Assembly: GCA_020344755.1 (NCBI GenBank)
Contig: CP070829.1
Span: forward strand, 606,273 to 670,272
Direction: 5' to 3'
Source: Gemmatimonadales bacterium
Lineage (GTDB): Bacteria > Gemmatimonadota > Gemmatimonadetes > Longimicrobiales > Gaopeijiaceae
DNA: 64,000 bases
Shown: piece by piece, positions 37,237 to 46,151 of the stretch
Layout: every line of letters begins with the position of its first letter
Position numbering within the stretch: the stretch's first letter is position 1
Made by a program: the position numbers and the translations under genes
The notes under the pieces: generated by a model
What the model was told of the DNA's origin: nothing
Database searches by the model: none
The model's input: the letters and a program-made list of their open reading frames with translations, nothing else

Positions 37237-39323
37237 GCGTCACCTCCTTGCACCGCTGCCCGGACGTCCGGGTCTCGGGCACGCCGCGCGAGCTCCACGA
37301 TCTCCTCCACCTCGGGGTCCTCCCCCCAGTCCCGGGACAGAACCTCCAGGGCCACCAGCATGACGGGACTCGGCTCCGCCAGGCGGCTCTTCCCCAGAAT
37401 GGACCGGCCGGTGACGGCCAACTCCAGAAGCGCATCGCGGACCAGGGGGGATCGGCTCCCTCCCAGGGCCCGCACCGCGACCCGTTTCAGCGCCGGGTCG
37501 CGTCGACCCCGCAACACCCGCTGGACCAGGGAAGGAACGAGCGGCTCAGGAATCGGCGACGGGAGCTGGGACACCGCCGTGCGGCAGTTCCGCTCGTCGG
37601 GATCCGCCAGCGCCATGGCCAGCGCCCGGTCCCGGAGCTCCGGTCGGTCCAGTGCCAGGGGCAGCGCCTCCCGCCGGACCCGGGGCTCCGGATCGCGGAG
37701 GTACCCAAGGATGTCGATTCGGGCGGCCGACTCCGGGAAGAAGCGGAGGAGTGCCAGCCAGTTCCGCACGACGTACCACCGAGACTCATTCGGGAGCCGG
37801 GCCACCACCTCCGCTCCCACCGCACTCCCCATCTCGCTGAGCCGGTCGAACACCTTCCGGCGAACGGCACGGGATTCGGAGTCGGCCAGGGCGTCGAGAA
37901 AGAGGGTGACCGCCTCGGCACCGAGGGCCTCGGCCAGCGATGAGAGCGCCGCCTCGTCCACATCGTGTCGGGCGAGGAATCGCCGAACCTGGGGTGGGCG
38001 GGTCAACTCCTGGAAGACCTCCCGCGCCGCCCCTTCCTCCTCGGCCGCGTCTCGCACCAGGGAAAGCACGACTCCCACATAGCCCATGTCCACCAGGTCC
38101 AGGACCGCCGCCTCGACCGTGGGTCCGTAGGAATCCACCTCCAGCGCCGTCTCCAACAGTCGCAGCGCTCCGGGAATGTCGTCACCCCACTCGCCGAGAT
38201 CGGCCCGGCGCTCATGGGCCTGGAAGATCGGTGCTGCTTTCGCGATGGAGTCGAGGGTGCGGGTGTAGTCGTCCGGATTCGGGTCGTCCAGGTCCCATCC
38301 GTCCATGAGCCGCTCCACGTTGTCCCGAAGGGCCGACCCTGCCTGCATCCGTAGGCGGGCGGGCCCGTCGTCGGCATGGAGCGCCAGCTTGGACAGCAGG
38401 CGGGTCATGGAGTTGGAGACGTTCTGTCCGGAGGCCGATGCGGCGGACCGGAGGACCTTCACCACCGCGTCCACGGAGAGGCTCTCGTTCGCGTCCAGGA
38501 CGAATCGCTTCCGTTGGGCGTGGTCCCCTCCCATCTCCACGAGACGCGTCAGGGTCGCGTCATCCATCTCCCGCATGAGGGCTGCCATCCGCTTACGAAT
38601 CCGGTCCGCCTCCTGGGTCTTCTCCGACTTGAGCTCGTCGGCGAGTTGGAGCATGTATCCCACGATGACCTGATCGTACGCAGCGTCCTGCTTCCGCTCT
38701 TCCACGCTCCTCGCCAGGAGCTCGGCGCTGTCGGCCTCTTCCGGCGGGACCTCCTCCTTCCCCAGCGCGGCTCGGGCAAGCCCTAGCCAGAGTTGGGTGG
38801 ACCGGTCCGACTCGACGACGGCTCCGCCGTCTTCCCGAATCGTGAGTCGCTCGTATCCCAGGGGATGGATCCTGAGGTGGGGCCACGTAGGAAGTTCCTC
38901 CGAAGGCCGAAGACCCAGGGGAACGGCGTCCGGGTCCACCTCCTCGGACAGCGTCCGTAGCAGGTCGCTGATCTCCTGGCCCGTGGCCCCGACCTCGAAG
39001 GACACCGCGCCCAGCTGCAGTTCATGCAGGCGCCGGGCCATCTCGGACAGGACGGGGTGCTTCTCGTCCGTCGCCACCCCCTCGATGACGAGCTGGCGGC
39101 GCGCCACTCCGATGTTCAGCGAGTGACGATTCGCCAGGAGTGGACCCAGGCGGCGCACGATCCCGCGCACGGCAGGCTCCAGGGTCGGGTGCCCAGGCGG
39201 GTACATGGCGAAGCGATGCACACCGATCGACAACTCGATGAGGAAGTCGCCAAGTTCCTTCGACAGGGCCCTGGTACCCGGTCGGGTGCCGCCGGATGTT
39301 TCGGGAGGGTCGGATTCGGTCAA
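37233..39323 (-). CDS. HEAT-repeat-like scaffold protein paired with HD-GYP gene
   Basis: About 696 residues, soluble and mostly helical. The N-terminal 250 residues have no recognised motif. The C-terminal half carries degenerate HEAT-type repeats (LRDPEPRVRREALPLAL, LRGRRDPALKRVAVRALG, SRSPLVRDALLELA), which usually form a binding surface. The start is uncertain: TTG 39323 lies after the divergent -10 element at 39381-39386. A GTG at 39440 would run through that element and over the neighbouring gene's start. It is translationally coupled to the HD-GYP gene, so it could be the sensor, scaffold or target of that phosphodiesterase (inference). Confidence 0.75.
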   Translation of the reverse strand: MTESDPPETSGGTRPGTRALSKELGDFLIELSIGVHRFAMYPPGHPTLEPAVRGIVRRLGPLLANRHSLNIGVARRQLVIEGVATDEKHPVLSEMARRLHELQLGAVSFEVGATGQEISDLLRTLSEEVDPDAVPLGLRPSEELPTWPHLRIHPLGYERLTIREDGGAVVESDRSTQLWLGLARAALGKEEVPPEEADSAELLARSVEERKQDAAYDQVIVGYMLQLADELKSEKTQEADRIRKRMAALMREMDDATLTRLVEMGGDHAQRKRFVLDANESLSVDAVVKVLRSAASASGQNVSNSMTRLLSKLALHADDGPARLRMQAGSALRDNVERLMDGWDLDDPNPDDYTRTLDSIAKAAPIFQAHERRADLGEWGDDIPGALRLLETALEVDSYGPTVEAAVLDLVDMGYVGVVLSLVRDAAEEEGAAREVFQELTRPPQVRRFLARHDVDEAALSSLAEALGAEAVTLFLDALADSESRAVRRKVFDRLSEMGSAVGAEVVARLPNESRWYVVRNWLALLRFFPESAARIDILGYLRDPEPRVRREALPLALDRPELRDRALAMALADPDERNCRTAVSQLPSPIPEPLVPSLVQRVLRGRRDPALKRVAVRALGGSRSPLVRDALLELAVTGRSILGKSRLAEPSPVMLVALEVLSRDWGEDPEVEEIVELARRARDPDVRAAVQGGDA

Positions 39324-39380
39324 GGTCGAACGGTCCGCGGGACGCTGTCCAGTGGGAGCTTGGGAGGAACCGGGGTCGAA

Positions 39381-39388
39381 GATATACT
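39381..39388. promoter_or_regulatory. Overlapping divergent -10 elements
   Basis: GATATACT reads as TATACT (39383-39388) toward the zinc-ribbon gene and as TATATC (39386-39381, minus strand) toward the HEAT gene. This is unusually AT-rich for the window and sits between the two divergent starts. No good -35 at 17 bases is visible on either strand, so the call rests on the -10 elements alone. Confidence 0.4.
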
Positions 39389-39430
39389 CCCGGCCGGACC
39401 CAGGCGACTCACCAACGGAGATCCCCCTGC

Positions 39431-39838
39431 ATGCACTCACCCGACACCCTGCGGATCCGGGGAACGCTGCGCGTCTTCGGTTACCCGGAGACCCCCGCGG
39501 AGGTGGTGATCCTCCGGCGATCCGTGCCGTGGAGGGGAGTCCGGGCCGGGGCGTTCGGGTTGGGAGGCCTCGTCGTGGCCCCGGTGGTGGCGCTCATCCC
39601 CCCTCACGCCGCCTGGGCGTTGGCCGCGGTGGTGACCGGCCTCGTCCTCGGAGGCTTGAAGTGGGCCGAGCGATACACGCTCCTCACCCTCTCCAGCCGC
39701 TGTCCCCGTTGTGGGGCACCGGTGGAGGTCCAGGGGCCCACCCGATTGAAGGGTCGCCTCATGGTAGACTGCGAGGGGTGCCACCATGGCTCCACCCTCA
39801 CTCTTCCCGCCGACTCCTTCCCTCCGGGCGGAGCGTAG
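39431..39838 (+). CDS. Small membrane protein with C-terminal zinc ribbon
   Basis: A 135-residue protein of unknown function. Two hydrophobic segments at about 35-77 (GAFGLGGLVVAPVVALI and AAWALAAVVTGLVLGGL) are followed by a CxxC...CxxC zinc-ribbon (CPRCGAP at about 90, CEGCHH at about 114). Both cysteine pairs face the same side as the C-terminus. ATG 39431 is chosen because the hydrophilic start MHSPDTLRIRG follows the -10 element by about 40 bases; longer in-frame readings overlap the divergent HEAT gene. No family name is recognised. Confidence 0.7.
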   Translation: MHSPDTLRIRGTLRVFGYPETPAEVVILRRSVPWRGVRAGAFGLGGLVVAPVVALIPPHAAWALAAVVTGLVLGGLKWAERYTLLTLSSRCPRCGAPVEVQGPTRLKGRLMVDCEGCHHGSTLTLPADSFPPGGA

Positions 39839-39913
39839 GCTCGGCCCGAGTGAAGCCCCGGGCGCCCCGCCATCAAACCGGACCCGTGCCAGGACGTCCC
39901 CGGGACCGTAGCA

Positions 39914-42448
39914 CTACTCCCCACGCAGCACGGGAAGCGGCGGCTTTCTCAGCAGTTCCTGGGATCCCAGGAGGCCGGTCGCCAACGTAAGAGCCGAAAC
40001 CCCGGCCCAGATTCCGAGGAGGACGCGGTAGTCGGGAATGAAGGGGATCTGGAAGCCGAGGGACACGAGGAACCCCGAGGCCGCCAGTGCCAGGACCAGT
40101 CCCGCCAGGGTGGCGAGGACTCCCAGCGCGAGGTATTCGGCGAATATCACCGCGAGGATCTGGGGCCGGCGTGCGCCCAACGTTCGAAGGAGCGCGCCCT
40201 CCTGGAGCCGCTGGTGCCGGGAGCTGGCCAGGGCGCCCCCGAGAACCAGCACGCCGGCCAGAGCGGCGAACAGCGCGAGGAAGGCGATGGCCTGCGTAAC
40301 CCGAGCGAGGATGGCGTCCACGGTCTCCTGGACCCGCGTCAGGTCCAGGACCGAGACGTTGGAGTACCGATTCACCAGGTCGCGCTGGAACAGAGCGCGA
40401 GCCTCCTCGCCCTCCATCCGCGTGAGGATCACGTAGGTGGACGGCGCGGCATCCAGCGAACCTGGCTCGAAGACCACGAAGAAGTTGGTCTGGAAGCGGC
40501 TCCAATCCACCTCCCGGAGACTGACGATCTCCGACTCGACACGCACACCACTCACATCCCAGGAGATCCGGTCACCCAGCCCCACCTTCAAGTCGTCTGC
40601 CAGTTCCGACTCCATGGAGATTCGAGCGACCCCCGGCTCCACCTCCCGCGCGTCGTCCCACCACTCCCCCGCCACCAGGATCTCCGCCTCCGTGAGCTCC
40701 CACCGGAAGGTGTGCCGGTAGTCCCGACGGACCGCCCATCCCGCGGGTCGCTCCTCACGAGGCAGGGACGAGAACTCCCCACGGGTCACTCCGTTGATGG
40801 CCGTGAGCCGTGCCGGGACCAGGGAGGTGACCTCGGCCCGGGAGCGGACCGCAGGGGAGAGCAGGTCCACCACGCCATCCCGCTGGTCGGACTGGATGTC
40901 GAAGACCAGGAGGTTCGGCTGACCTTCCGTCGCCTGGATCGAGAGTTCCCGCGTCAGGTTGGATCGGATCAGGAGCACCGTGCCCACCACGAAGGCCCCG
41001 AATCCCAGGGCCAGTGTCACGGAGATCGTCTGGTTGCGGGGGCGGAAGAGGTTGGAGACCCCTTGCCGCAACGGATACGGGGCTCGCTGGAGGTTGAGCC
41101 GCCTCGCCACGCCGGCGAGCCCCTTCCCCACCCCGGCCAGAAGCGCCGCCGTGACGGCCAGGGCCCCGGCGAAGGCCAGGCCCTCGCCGGGAGATGGAGC
41201 TTCCAGGACCGCCAGCAGCGTCACGGTGAGGCCGGCGAGCCCCACCGCCCCCACCCGAAGCGGATCCAGTGCCGATCGGGTCGGTTCCAGGCCGTGACGC
41301 AGGGCGCGCAGGGGCGGCACGTCGCGGATGGTGAGTAGCGGGAGGAGGGCGAAGATCAGGGCCACCCACATCCCCATTCCCACCCCCCACGCGACCGTGA
41401 CCCACGACAGGCGCGGATCCACCTGGACCGGGAGAGCGCTGGCCAAGAGGACCGGAAGGGTCTGCTGCAGGCCGACGCCGATCCCGGCTCCCAGCAGCGC
41501 CCCCAGAAGCCCCAGCCCTCCCGCCTGCAGCAGATAGGCGCTGAAGACACTCCCTTGCCGCGCACCGATGCAGCGAAGGACCGCCACCTCGGTGAGGCGC
41601 TCCTTCACGAAGACGTGGATGGCGCTCCCCACCCCGATCCCACCCAGGAGGAGCGCGGCCAGCCCCACGAGGCCCAGGTACCGCCCCAGGAATCCCACAG
41701 CCTCGGTGAGGTCGTCCGCCTGCTCTTCTGCGGTCTGGACCACCACCTGCGCGGCCCGGAAGGTGTCCTCGTGGCGTTCTTCCAGACGGGCCCGATCCTC
41801 GGCGTCGGGGATGGTCAGAAACGTCTCGTACCGGGCGATGCTACCGAATCCGATGATCCCCGTGGAAGCCAGGGCCTCGAGGGGGATGAACACCCGGGGC
41901 GCCACCGCCGTCTGGAAGCCCAGGTCGGTGGGGAGGTCCCGGACGGTGCCCGCAACAAGGAACCGGGACTCGCCGATCCGGATCGTGTCCCCCACCCCCA
42001 CGCCCAACTGAGTGACCACGGCTGGATCCACCAGAGCTTCGTCCCGCTGGAGGGCCCCCCAACGGTGCTCCGGTGTGGTGACAACGGCGCCGTAGAACGG
42101 CCAACCGCCCTCCACGGCCCGCACCTGGAGGAGCCTCACATTCCCGGAAGCGGGGGCCAGCACCATGGAGGCCGCCGTCACCATGCGGGCCCTCTGGTGA
42201 CCCGCGGCTTCCAGAGAGTCCACCACCTGCCGGATGGAGTCCCGGAGCGGCTGTCGGGAGGACATCCGCACGTCCGCTCCCAGCAGCACCTGGGCTTCCC
42301 GCTCGATGGAGCGGGACACGTCGGCCCGAAAGGACCGAACCGCGACCAGGGCTGCCACCCCCAGGGAGATGGAGAGCATGTAGACTCCGACGCGGCTCAG
42401 GGCGTGTCGACCCTCCCACCTTGCCAGGATCAGGGGAAAGCGTGTCAC
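39914..42448 (-). CDS. FtsX-family ABC permease (YbbP-like)
   Basis: An 844-residue inner-membrane protein with the double-FtsX layout of YbbP: a first helix (LSRVGVYMLSISLGVAALVAV), a large periplasmic domain, a helix group at about 255-390, two extra helices at about 398-450, a second periplasmic domain, and a final helix trio (about 720-840, beginning AIAFLALFAALAGVLVLGGAL). It forms a transporter or mechanotransmission complex with the ATPase encoded upstream. GTG 42448 overlaps that gene's stop as GTGA. In Escherichia coli, ybbA-ybbP are also divergent from tesA, the same order as here. The role is probably envelope lipid or protein handling; substrate unknown. Confidence 0.85.
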   Translation of the reverse strand: MTRFPLILARWEGRHALSRVGVYMLSISLGVAALVAVRSFRADVSRSIEREAQVLLGADVRMSSRQPLRDSIRQVVDSLEAAGHQRARMVTAASMVLAPASGNVRLLQVRAVEGGWPFYGAVVTTPEHRWGALQRDEALVDPAVVTQLGVGVGDTIRIGESRFLVAGTVRDLPTDLGFQTAVAPRVFIPLEALASTGIIGFGSIARYETFLTIPDAEDRARLEERHEDTFRAAQVVVQTAEEQADDLTEAVGFLGRYLGLVGLAALLLGGIGVGSAIHVFVKERLTEVAVLRCIGARQGSVFSAYLLQAGGLGLLGALLGAGIGVGLQQTLPVLLASALPVQVDPRLSWVTVAWGVGMGMWVALIFALLPLLTIRDVPPLRALRHGLEPTRSALDPLRVGAVGLAGLTVTLLAVLEAPSPGEGLAFAGALAVTAALLAGVGKGLAGVARRLNLQRAPYPLRQGVSNLFRPRNQTISVTLALGFGAFVVGTVLLIRSNLTRELSIQATEGQPNLLVFDIQSDQRDGVVDLLSPAVRSRAEVTSLVPARLTAINGVTRGEFSSLPREERPAGWAVRRDYRHTFRWELTEAEILVAGEWWDDAREVEPGVARISMESELADDLKVGLGDRISWDVSGVRVESEIVSLREVDWSRFQTNFFVVFEPGSLDAAPSTYVILTRMEGEEARALFQRDLVNRYSNVSVLDLTRVQETVDAILARVTQAIAFLALFAALAGVLVLGGALASSRHQRLQEGALLRTLGARRPQILAVIFAEYLALGVLATLAGLVLALAASGFLVSLGFQIPFIPDYRVLLGIWAGVSALTLATGLLGSQELLRKPPLPVLRGE

Positions 42449-43155
42449 GCCTGAACTCCCCCGGAGGGTGTCGTCTCGTCCGCCACCAGGCGCCCACCCG
42501 ACAGTCGGATCACCCGGGGGGTGCGTTCGGCCAACGCCGGATCGTGGGTCACCATCACCAAGGTGGTCCGGGCTTCCCGGTTCAATTCGTCCAGGAGATC
42601 GATCACCGTCGCCCCGGTCTCCTGATCGAGGTTCCCGGTGGGCTCGTCCGCGAAGAGAATCCGGGGCCGGGTGCTGAAGGCCCTTGCAAGGGCGACACGC
42701 TGCTGCTCGCCGCCGGAGAGCTGCAGCGGGTAGTGTTCCATCCGGTCGCCAAGGCCCACGCGATCCAGGAGGCGTGCGGCCCGGTCACGGCGCTCGCGCC
42801 CCGACCCATCACCCAGGAGTTCCAGAGGCACACGGACGTTCTCCAGGGCGGTCAGGGAGGGGAGGAGGTGGAAAGACTGGAAGACGAAGCCCACATTTCG
42901 GGCCCGGAAGGCCGCGCGGTCGTCCTCACTCAGACGGGAGAGATCCTGTCCGGCGAGGATCACGCGGCCGGTGGAGGGGGTGTCCAGCCCAGCCAGGAGA
43001 CCCAGGAGGGTGGTCTTTCCGCTTCCCGATGGACCCAGGATGGCGAGCCGTTCCTCCGGGGCGACCCGGAGGGTTACCTCTTCTAGGACCGGTAGGGGAC
43101 GACCCCCGCTCTGATAGGTCTTGCCAAGTTCTTCTGCAACGATGACATGCGACAC
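42445..43155 (-). CDS. ABC transporter ATP-binding protein (YbbA/LolD-like)
   Basis: A 236-residue ATPase of the MacB/LolD/YbbA type: Walker [27 protein letters not shown]-loop, signature [15 protein letters not shown], Walker [15 protein letters not shown]-loop THD. The only plausible start is GTG 43155 ([15 protein letters not shown]), which lies inside the first codons of the divergent tesA gene. The frame is open to 43797 but that stretch is antisense to tesA. It is translationally coupled to the YbbP-like permease. Confidence 0.88.
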   Translation of the reverse strand: MSHVIVAEELGKTYQSGGRPLPVLEEVTLRVAPEERLAILGPSGSGKTTLLGLLAGLDTPSTGRVILAGQDLSRLSEDDRAAFRARNVGFVFQSFHLLPSLTALENVRVPLELLGDGSGRERRDRAARLLDRVGLGDRMEHYPLQLSGGEQQRVALARAFSTRPRILFADEPTGNLDQETGATVIDLLDELNREARTTLVMVTHDPALAERTPRVIRLSGGRLVADETTPSGGVQA

Positions 43156-43884
43156 GCGCCATATCCCCTGATCCTGGCCGCTCTGGCCGCCCTCTCCTGT
43201 TCGGCCGCGGAGGAACCCGTACCGGAGGCTCCAGAGGACCGGTCTTTCACGGAGGAACCCCGCCGGCCCCCCCCGGGATCCCCCGATGTGGTCCAGATGG
43301 TGGTGGTGGGAACGAGTCTCACTGCGGGGATGGGTCTTCCGGACCCGGTACCCCAGAGCTGGGCCGGGCGACTCCAGTGGATGGCGGACTCCGCCGGTCT
43401 CAACGTCCAGGTGACCAACGCCGGAGTCAGCGGAGACACCAGCGCCGGTGGGCTTCGCCGACTCGCTTGGCTCCTGGAAGACCGGCCTGCCGACGTGGTG
43501 GTCCTCGAGCTTGGCGCCAACGACGGCCTCCGAGGGCTCGACCTTCCGGCCATGGAGGCCAACCTGCGCGAGATGGTTCGGCTCAGTCGGGATGCCAATC
43601 CCGCGGTGGCGGTGGTCCTGGCGGGCATGGAGGCGCCGCCCAACCTGGGTGAGTCCTATACCGAGGGATTCCGTGAGGTCTTCGCCCGGGTGGCGTCCGA
43701 GCCCGGGGTGCGGATGATCCCCTTCCTGCTGGACGGCGTGGCCGGCGTGCCCGAGTTGAACCAGGCGGACGGAATCCACCCCACCCCTGAGGGCCATCGA
43801 AGAATGGCCGAGACCGCGTGGCCGGTCCTCGAGCCGGTCATGCGGGAGGCGGCGAGCCGCCGGGCCCGGCGGGAGGGCTCATGA
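43147..43884 (+). CDS. tesA: GDSL/SGNH esterase, TesA-like thioesterase I/lysophospholipase
   Basis: A 245-residue exported SGNH hydrolase. Block I is VVVGTSLTAGMG with catalytic Ser57, block II NAGVSGDTSAGG, block III ELGANDGLRG, and block V DGIHPTPEGH with the catalytic Asp/His. TesA-type enzymes cleave acyl thioesters, lysophospholipids and other esters in the periplasm. The N-terminus (PLILAALAALSC) looks like a lipoprotein signal with Cys18, followed by a Pro/Glu-rich linker, unlike the soluble E. coli enzyme. ATG 43147 is required to include the signal; an ATG five bases earlier is out of frame. It overlaps the SRPBCC gene downstream as ATGA. Confidence 0.87.
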   Translation: MRHAPYPLILAALAALSCSAAEEPVPEAPEDRSFTEEPRRPPPGSPDVVQMVVVGTSLTAGMGLPDPVPQSWAGRLQWMADSAGLNVQVTNAGVSGDTSAGGLRRLAWLLEDRPADVVVLELGANDGLRGLDLPAMEANLREMVRLSRDANPAVAVVLAGMEAPPNLGESYTEGFREVFARVASEPGVRMIPFLLDGVAGVPELNQADGIHPTPEGHRRMAETAWPVLEPVMREAASRRARREGS

Positions 43885-44396
43885 CCTACCTGAAGGGCTT
43901 CATCAGCGTGCTGGCGCTGGGCCTGCTCGCATTCGTGGGCGTCGGGCTGCTTCTTTCAGGGGAGTGGAGCGCAGAGCGCCAGCGGTTCCTGGAGGCCCCG
44001 CCGGAGACGGTCTTCACCTACCTGGAGGACCTGGCGCTCTGGGCGGAGTGGTCCACTATGGAGCAGGTCGAGGGCGAGTTGTCCACCCCTTCCCATGGGG
44101 TCGGTGCCACCCTCGCCTGGGACGATCCCCAGTGGGGCCAGGGGAGGTTCGAACTCGTTTCCCTCACTCCAGTCCGCGCCGTGGAGTACCGGGTATCGGT
44201 GGAGGGAGGAGCCATGGAGACCCGGGGGCGCCTCGACCTGATCCCGGAAGCCGGTGGGACGACCCTGACCTGGCGTGAAGAAGGGGACTTTGGCTGGAAC
44301 CCACTGCTCGCCTACTTCGCTCTGGGGATGGAGCGGATGCAGGGCGCCGAACTGGACAAGGCGCTGGACCGCCTGGAGCGATTGGTCGAGGGATGA
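43881..44396 (+). CDS. Membrane-anchored SRPBCC (START/polyketide cyclase-like) protein
   Basis: A 171-residue protein with one N-terminal membrane helix (FISVLALGLLAFVGVGLLL) and an SRPBCC lipid/ligand-binding domain: APPETVFTYLEDLALWAEWSTM, GVGATLAWDDPQWGQGRFELVSL and a C-terminal helix FALGMERMQGAELDKALDRLERL. Such domains bind hydrophobic ligands; no enzyme motif is seen. ATG 43881 overlaps the tesA stop, so a role linked to the lipid-type substrates of TesA is plausible (inference). Confidence 0.8.
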   Translation: MTYLKGFISVLALGLLAFVGVGLLLSGEWSAERQRFLEAPPETVFTYLEDLALWAEWSTMEQVEGELSTPSHGVGATLAWDDPQWGQGRFELVSLTPVRAVEYRVSVEGGAMETRGRLDLIPEAGGTTLTWREEGDFGWNPLLAYFALGMERMQGAELDKALDRLERLVEG

Positions 44397-44445
44397 CCCT
44401 GACCGTCCCGGCCTACCTCCGAGCCTTGGGGGCCATCCCCATCGC

Positions 44446-44466
44446 GGCTCGCACCCGGGGCGAGCC
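44446..44466. terminator. Perfect 7-bp hairpin between convergent SRPBCC and rho genes
   Basis: GGCTCGC (44446-44452) pairs with GCGAGCC (44460-44466) around a seven-base loop, 50 bases after the SRPBCC stop and 70 bases before the rho stop. No T-run follows on either strand, so its terminator role is uncertain. Confidence 0.35.
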
Positions 44467-44535
44467 CTCCAACGGCTTCCGGACGCGGATCCCGGGAGCC
44501 TCCGCGCTCCGTCCCCCTCGGGCCGGGCTGCCGCT

Positions 44536-45891
44536 CTAGACCCGCTGCTTGTAGTAGTCCACCAGGTCCTGGTTGGTCGGCATCCGCCGCATCGCGCCAC
44601 TGAGCTCGGTCATGGCCTCCGCGGTCCCCGTACCGGAGAGCTGCCGCCGTAGGGCCCGGGACAGATCCAGGTAGTCGGGCTCCAGGAGGAGCTCCTCCTT
44701 TCGAGTGGCGGATGCATTCAGATCGATGGCCGGGTAGATCCGGCGGTCCGCCAGCTCGCGGCTCAAGACCAGCTCGCTGTTCCCGGTCCCCTTGAACTCC
44801 TCGAAGATGACCTGATCCATCCGGGAGCCCGTATCCACCAGGGCCGTCGCGATGATGGTGAGCGACCCGCCACCCTGGTCGGGTGCGATCTTGCGGGCGC
44901 TGCCGAGGAAGCGCTTGGGCTTCTCCAGCGCCTGGGTGTCCAGCCCGCCGGAGAGGGTCCGCCCGCTCCCGCCGGCCACCGTGTTGTAGGCTCGGGCCAT
45001 CCGGGTGATGGAGTCCAGGATGATGACCACGTCGTCTCCCATCTCCACACGACGGCGCGCCCTCTCGAGGGTGATCTCCGCCACCTGGCAATGCCGGTCC
45101 GCCGACCGGTCGAAGGTGGAGGCGATCACCTCCCCGAAGCCCACCATCTCCATCTCGGTCACCTCCTCGGGACGCTCGTCCACGAGAAGGATGAAGAGGA
45201 CGCACTCCGGATGGTTCAGTGAAACGCCCTCGGCGATGGCCTGCATGACCGTGGTCTTACCGGCCTTTGCCGGTGCCACGATCATGGCGCGCTGACCCTT
45301 CCCCAGCGGGCACAGCAGATCGACGACCCGGTTCGTGAAGTCCGGCTGACCCCCGATGGTGCGGCCACACTCGAGGCGGAGCTGCTCGTCGGGGTGCATG
45401 GCCGAGAGGCGATTGAAGTCCGGCCGGTTCTTCGCCTCGGAGGGAGCGCGCCCGTTCACGAGGCGGAGGTGGGTCAGGGGCGGGCTCTTCCCGCTCCGGG
45501 GGCGGTTTCCCACCTCTCCCCAAAGCTCGTCCCCGGTGCGGAGATCGAACTTGTTGATGATGCGGGCGCCGACGTAGATGTCGTCGTTCCCGGGGATGTA
45601 CCCCCCTTCTCTCCGCCGAATGAAACCGGACCCGCCGCCGAGAACCTCGAGGATCCCGAGGGAGGGCTCCGTCAGCCACTCCTCGATCTGCTCGGGTGTG
45701 GGCTCCTGGTCGTTCCGTTCGTCATCGGTGTCCTCGTATTCCGAGACATCGACCACGTCGTTCTGGTTTCCGCCCCCGTCCCTGCGCCTGTTTCCTCGCC
45801 GACGGGAGGAACGCCTGCGCCTGGGCTTGCGCCCGCGATCCTTGCTGGAGTCGCTACTCACGGTCTTCCTTGGTTGGTCTTGGATTGGCAT
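44536..45891 (-). CDS. rho: Transcription termination factor Rho
   Basis: Hexameric RNA-dependent ATPase that ends transcription. From ATG 45891 the product has 451 residues. A very basic, Arg-rich N-terminal insert (RGRKPRRRRSSRRRGNRRR) is followed by the OB-type RNA-binding domain (GILEVLGGGSGFIRRREGGY, NDDIYVGARIINKF). The RecA-like motor has P-loop APAKAGKTTV, VDERPEEVTEM, Walker B VVIILDSITR and TGSRMDQVIFEEFKGTGN. The frame is open to 46194, but that part is not homologous and overlaps the divergent neighbour. Basic N-terminal inserts occur in Rho of several high-GC bacteria. The 260-base leader toward the divergent gene has no clear promoter. Confidence 0.95.
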   Translation of the reverse strand: MPIQDQPRKTVSSDSSKDRGRKPRRRRSSRRRGNRRRDGGGNQNDVVDVSEYEDTDDERNDQEPTPEQIEEWLTEPSLGILEVLGGGSGFIRRREGGYIPGNDDIYVGARIINKFDLRTGDELWGEVGNRPRSGKSPPLTHLRLVNGRAPSEAKNRPDFNRLSAMHPDEQLRLECGRTIGGQPDFTNRVVDLLCPLGKGQRAMIVAPAKAGKTTVMQAIAEGVSLNHPECVLFILLVDERPEEVTEMEMVGFGEVIASTFDRSADRHCQVAEITLERARRRVEMGDDVVIILDSITRMARAYNTVAGGSGRTLSGGLDTQALEKPKRFLGSARKIAPDQGGGSLTIIATALVDTGSRMDQVIFEEFKGTGNSELVLSRELADRRIYPAIDLNASATRKEELLLEPDYLDLSRALRRQLSGTGTAEAMTELSGAMRRMPTNQDLVDYYKQRV

Positions 45892-46151
45892 CCCCCGGCC
45901 ACTCCGCACGTGCGTGCTGGACGCCAGGGCATCGGGGATCCTGGAGCACCCGGGGGAGACTGGCGAACCCCTCGGCGGGGAAACAACTTCCGCCAGAACG
46001 ATCTCGGGAAAGCACGGCGACTGCCGGTTCCGATTCGGCCTCCGGGAAGGGAGAATCCGAGGTCCGACCTTGAGCCGGACGTACCACAATCTTCCATGGT
46101 TCCTCGCCGCTGGCAAGGGAGTGGAGCCACAGAGCAGGGAGTCAAGACTCC

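Noticed and set aside
39324-39440. HEAT-protein start at GTG 39440
   Set aside because: It would place coding sequence across the divergent -10 elements and the start of the zinc-ribbon gene; no homology supports these residues.
44393-44539. A 48-codon plus-strand frame starting in an ATGA overlap with the SRPBCC gene
   Set aside because: The product is Arg/Pro-rich without helix or motif, ends over the rho stop, and contains a hairpin more consistent with a termination region. The ATGA is suggestive but not enough.
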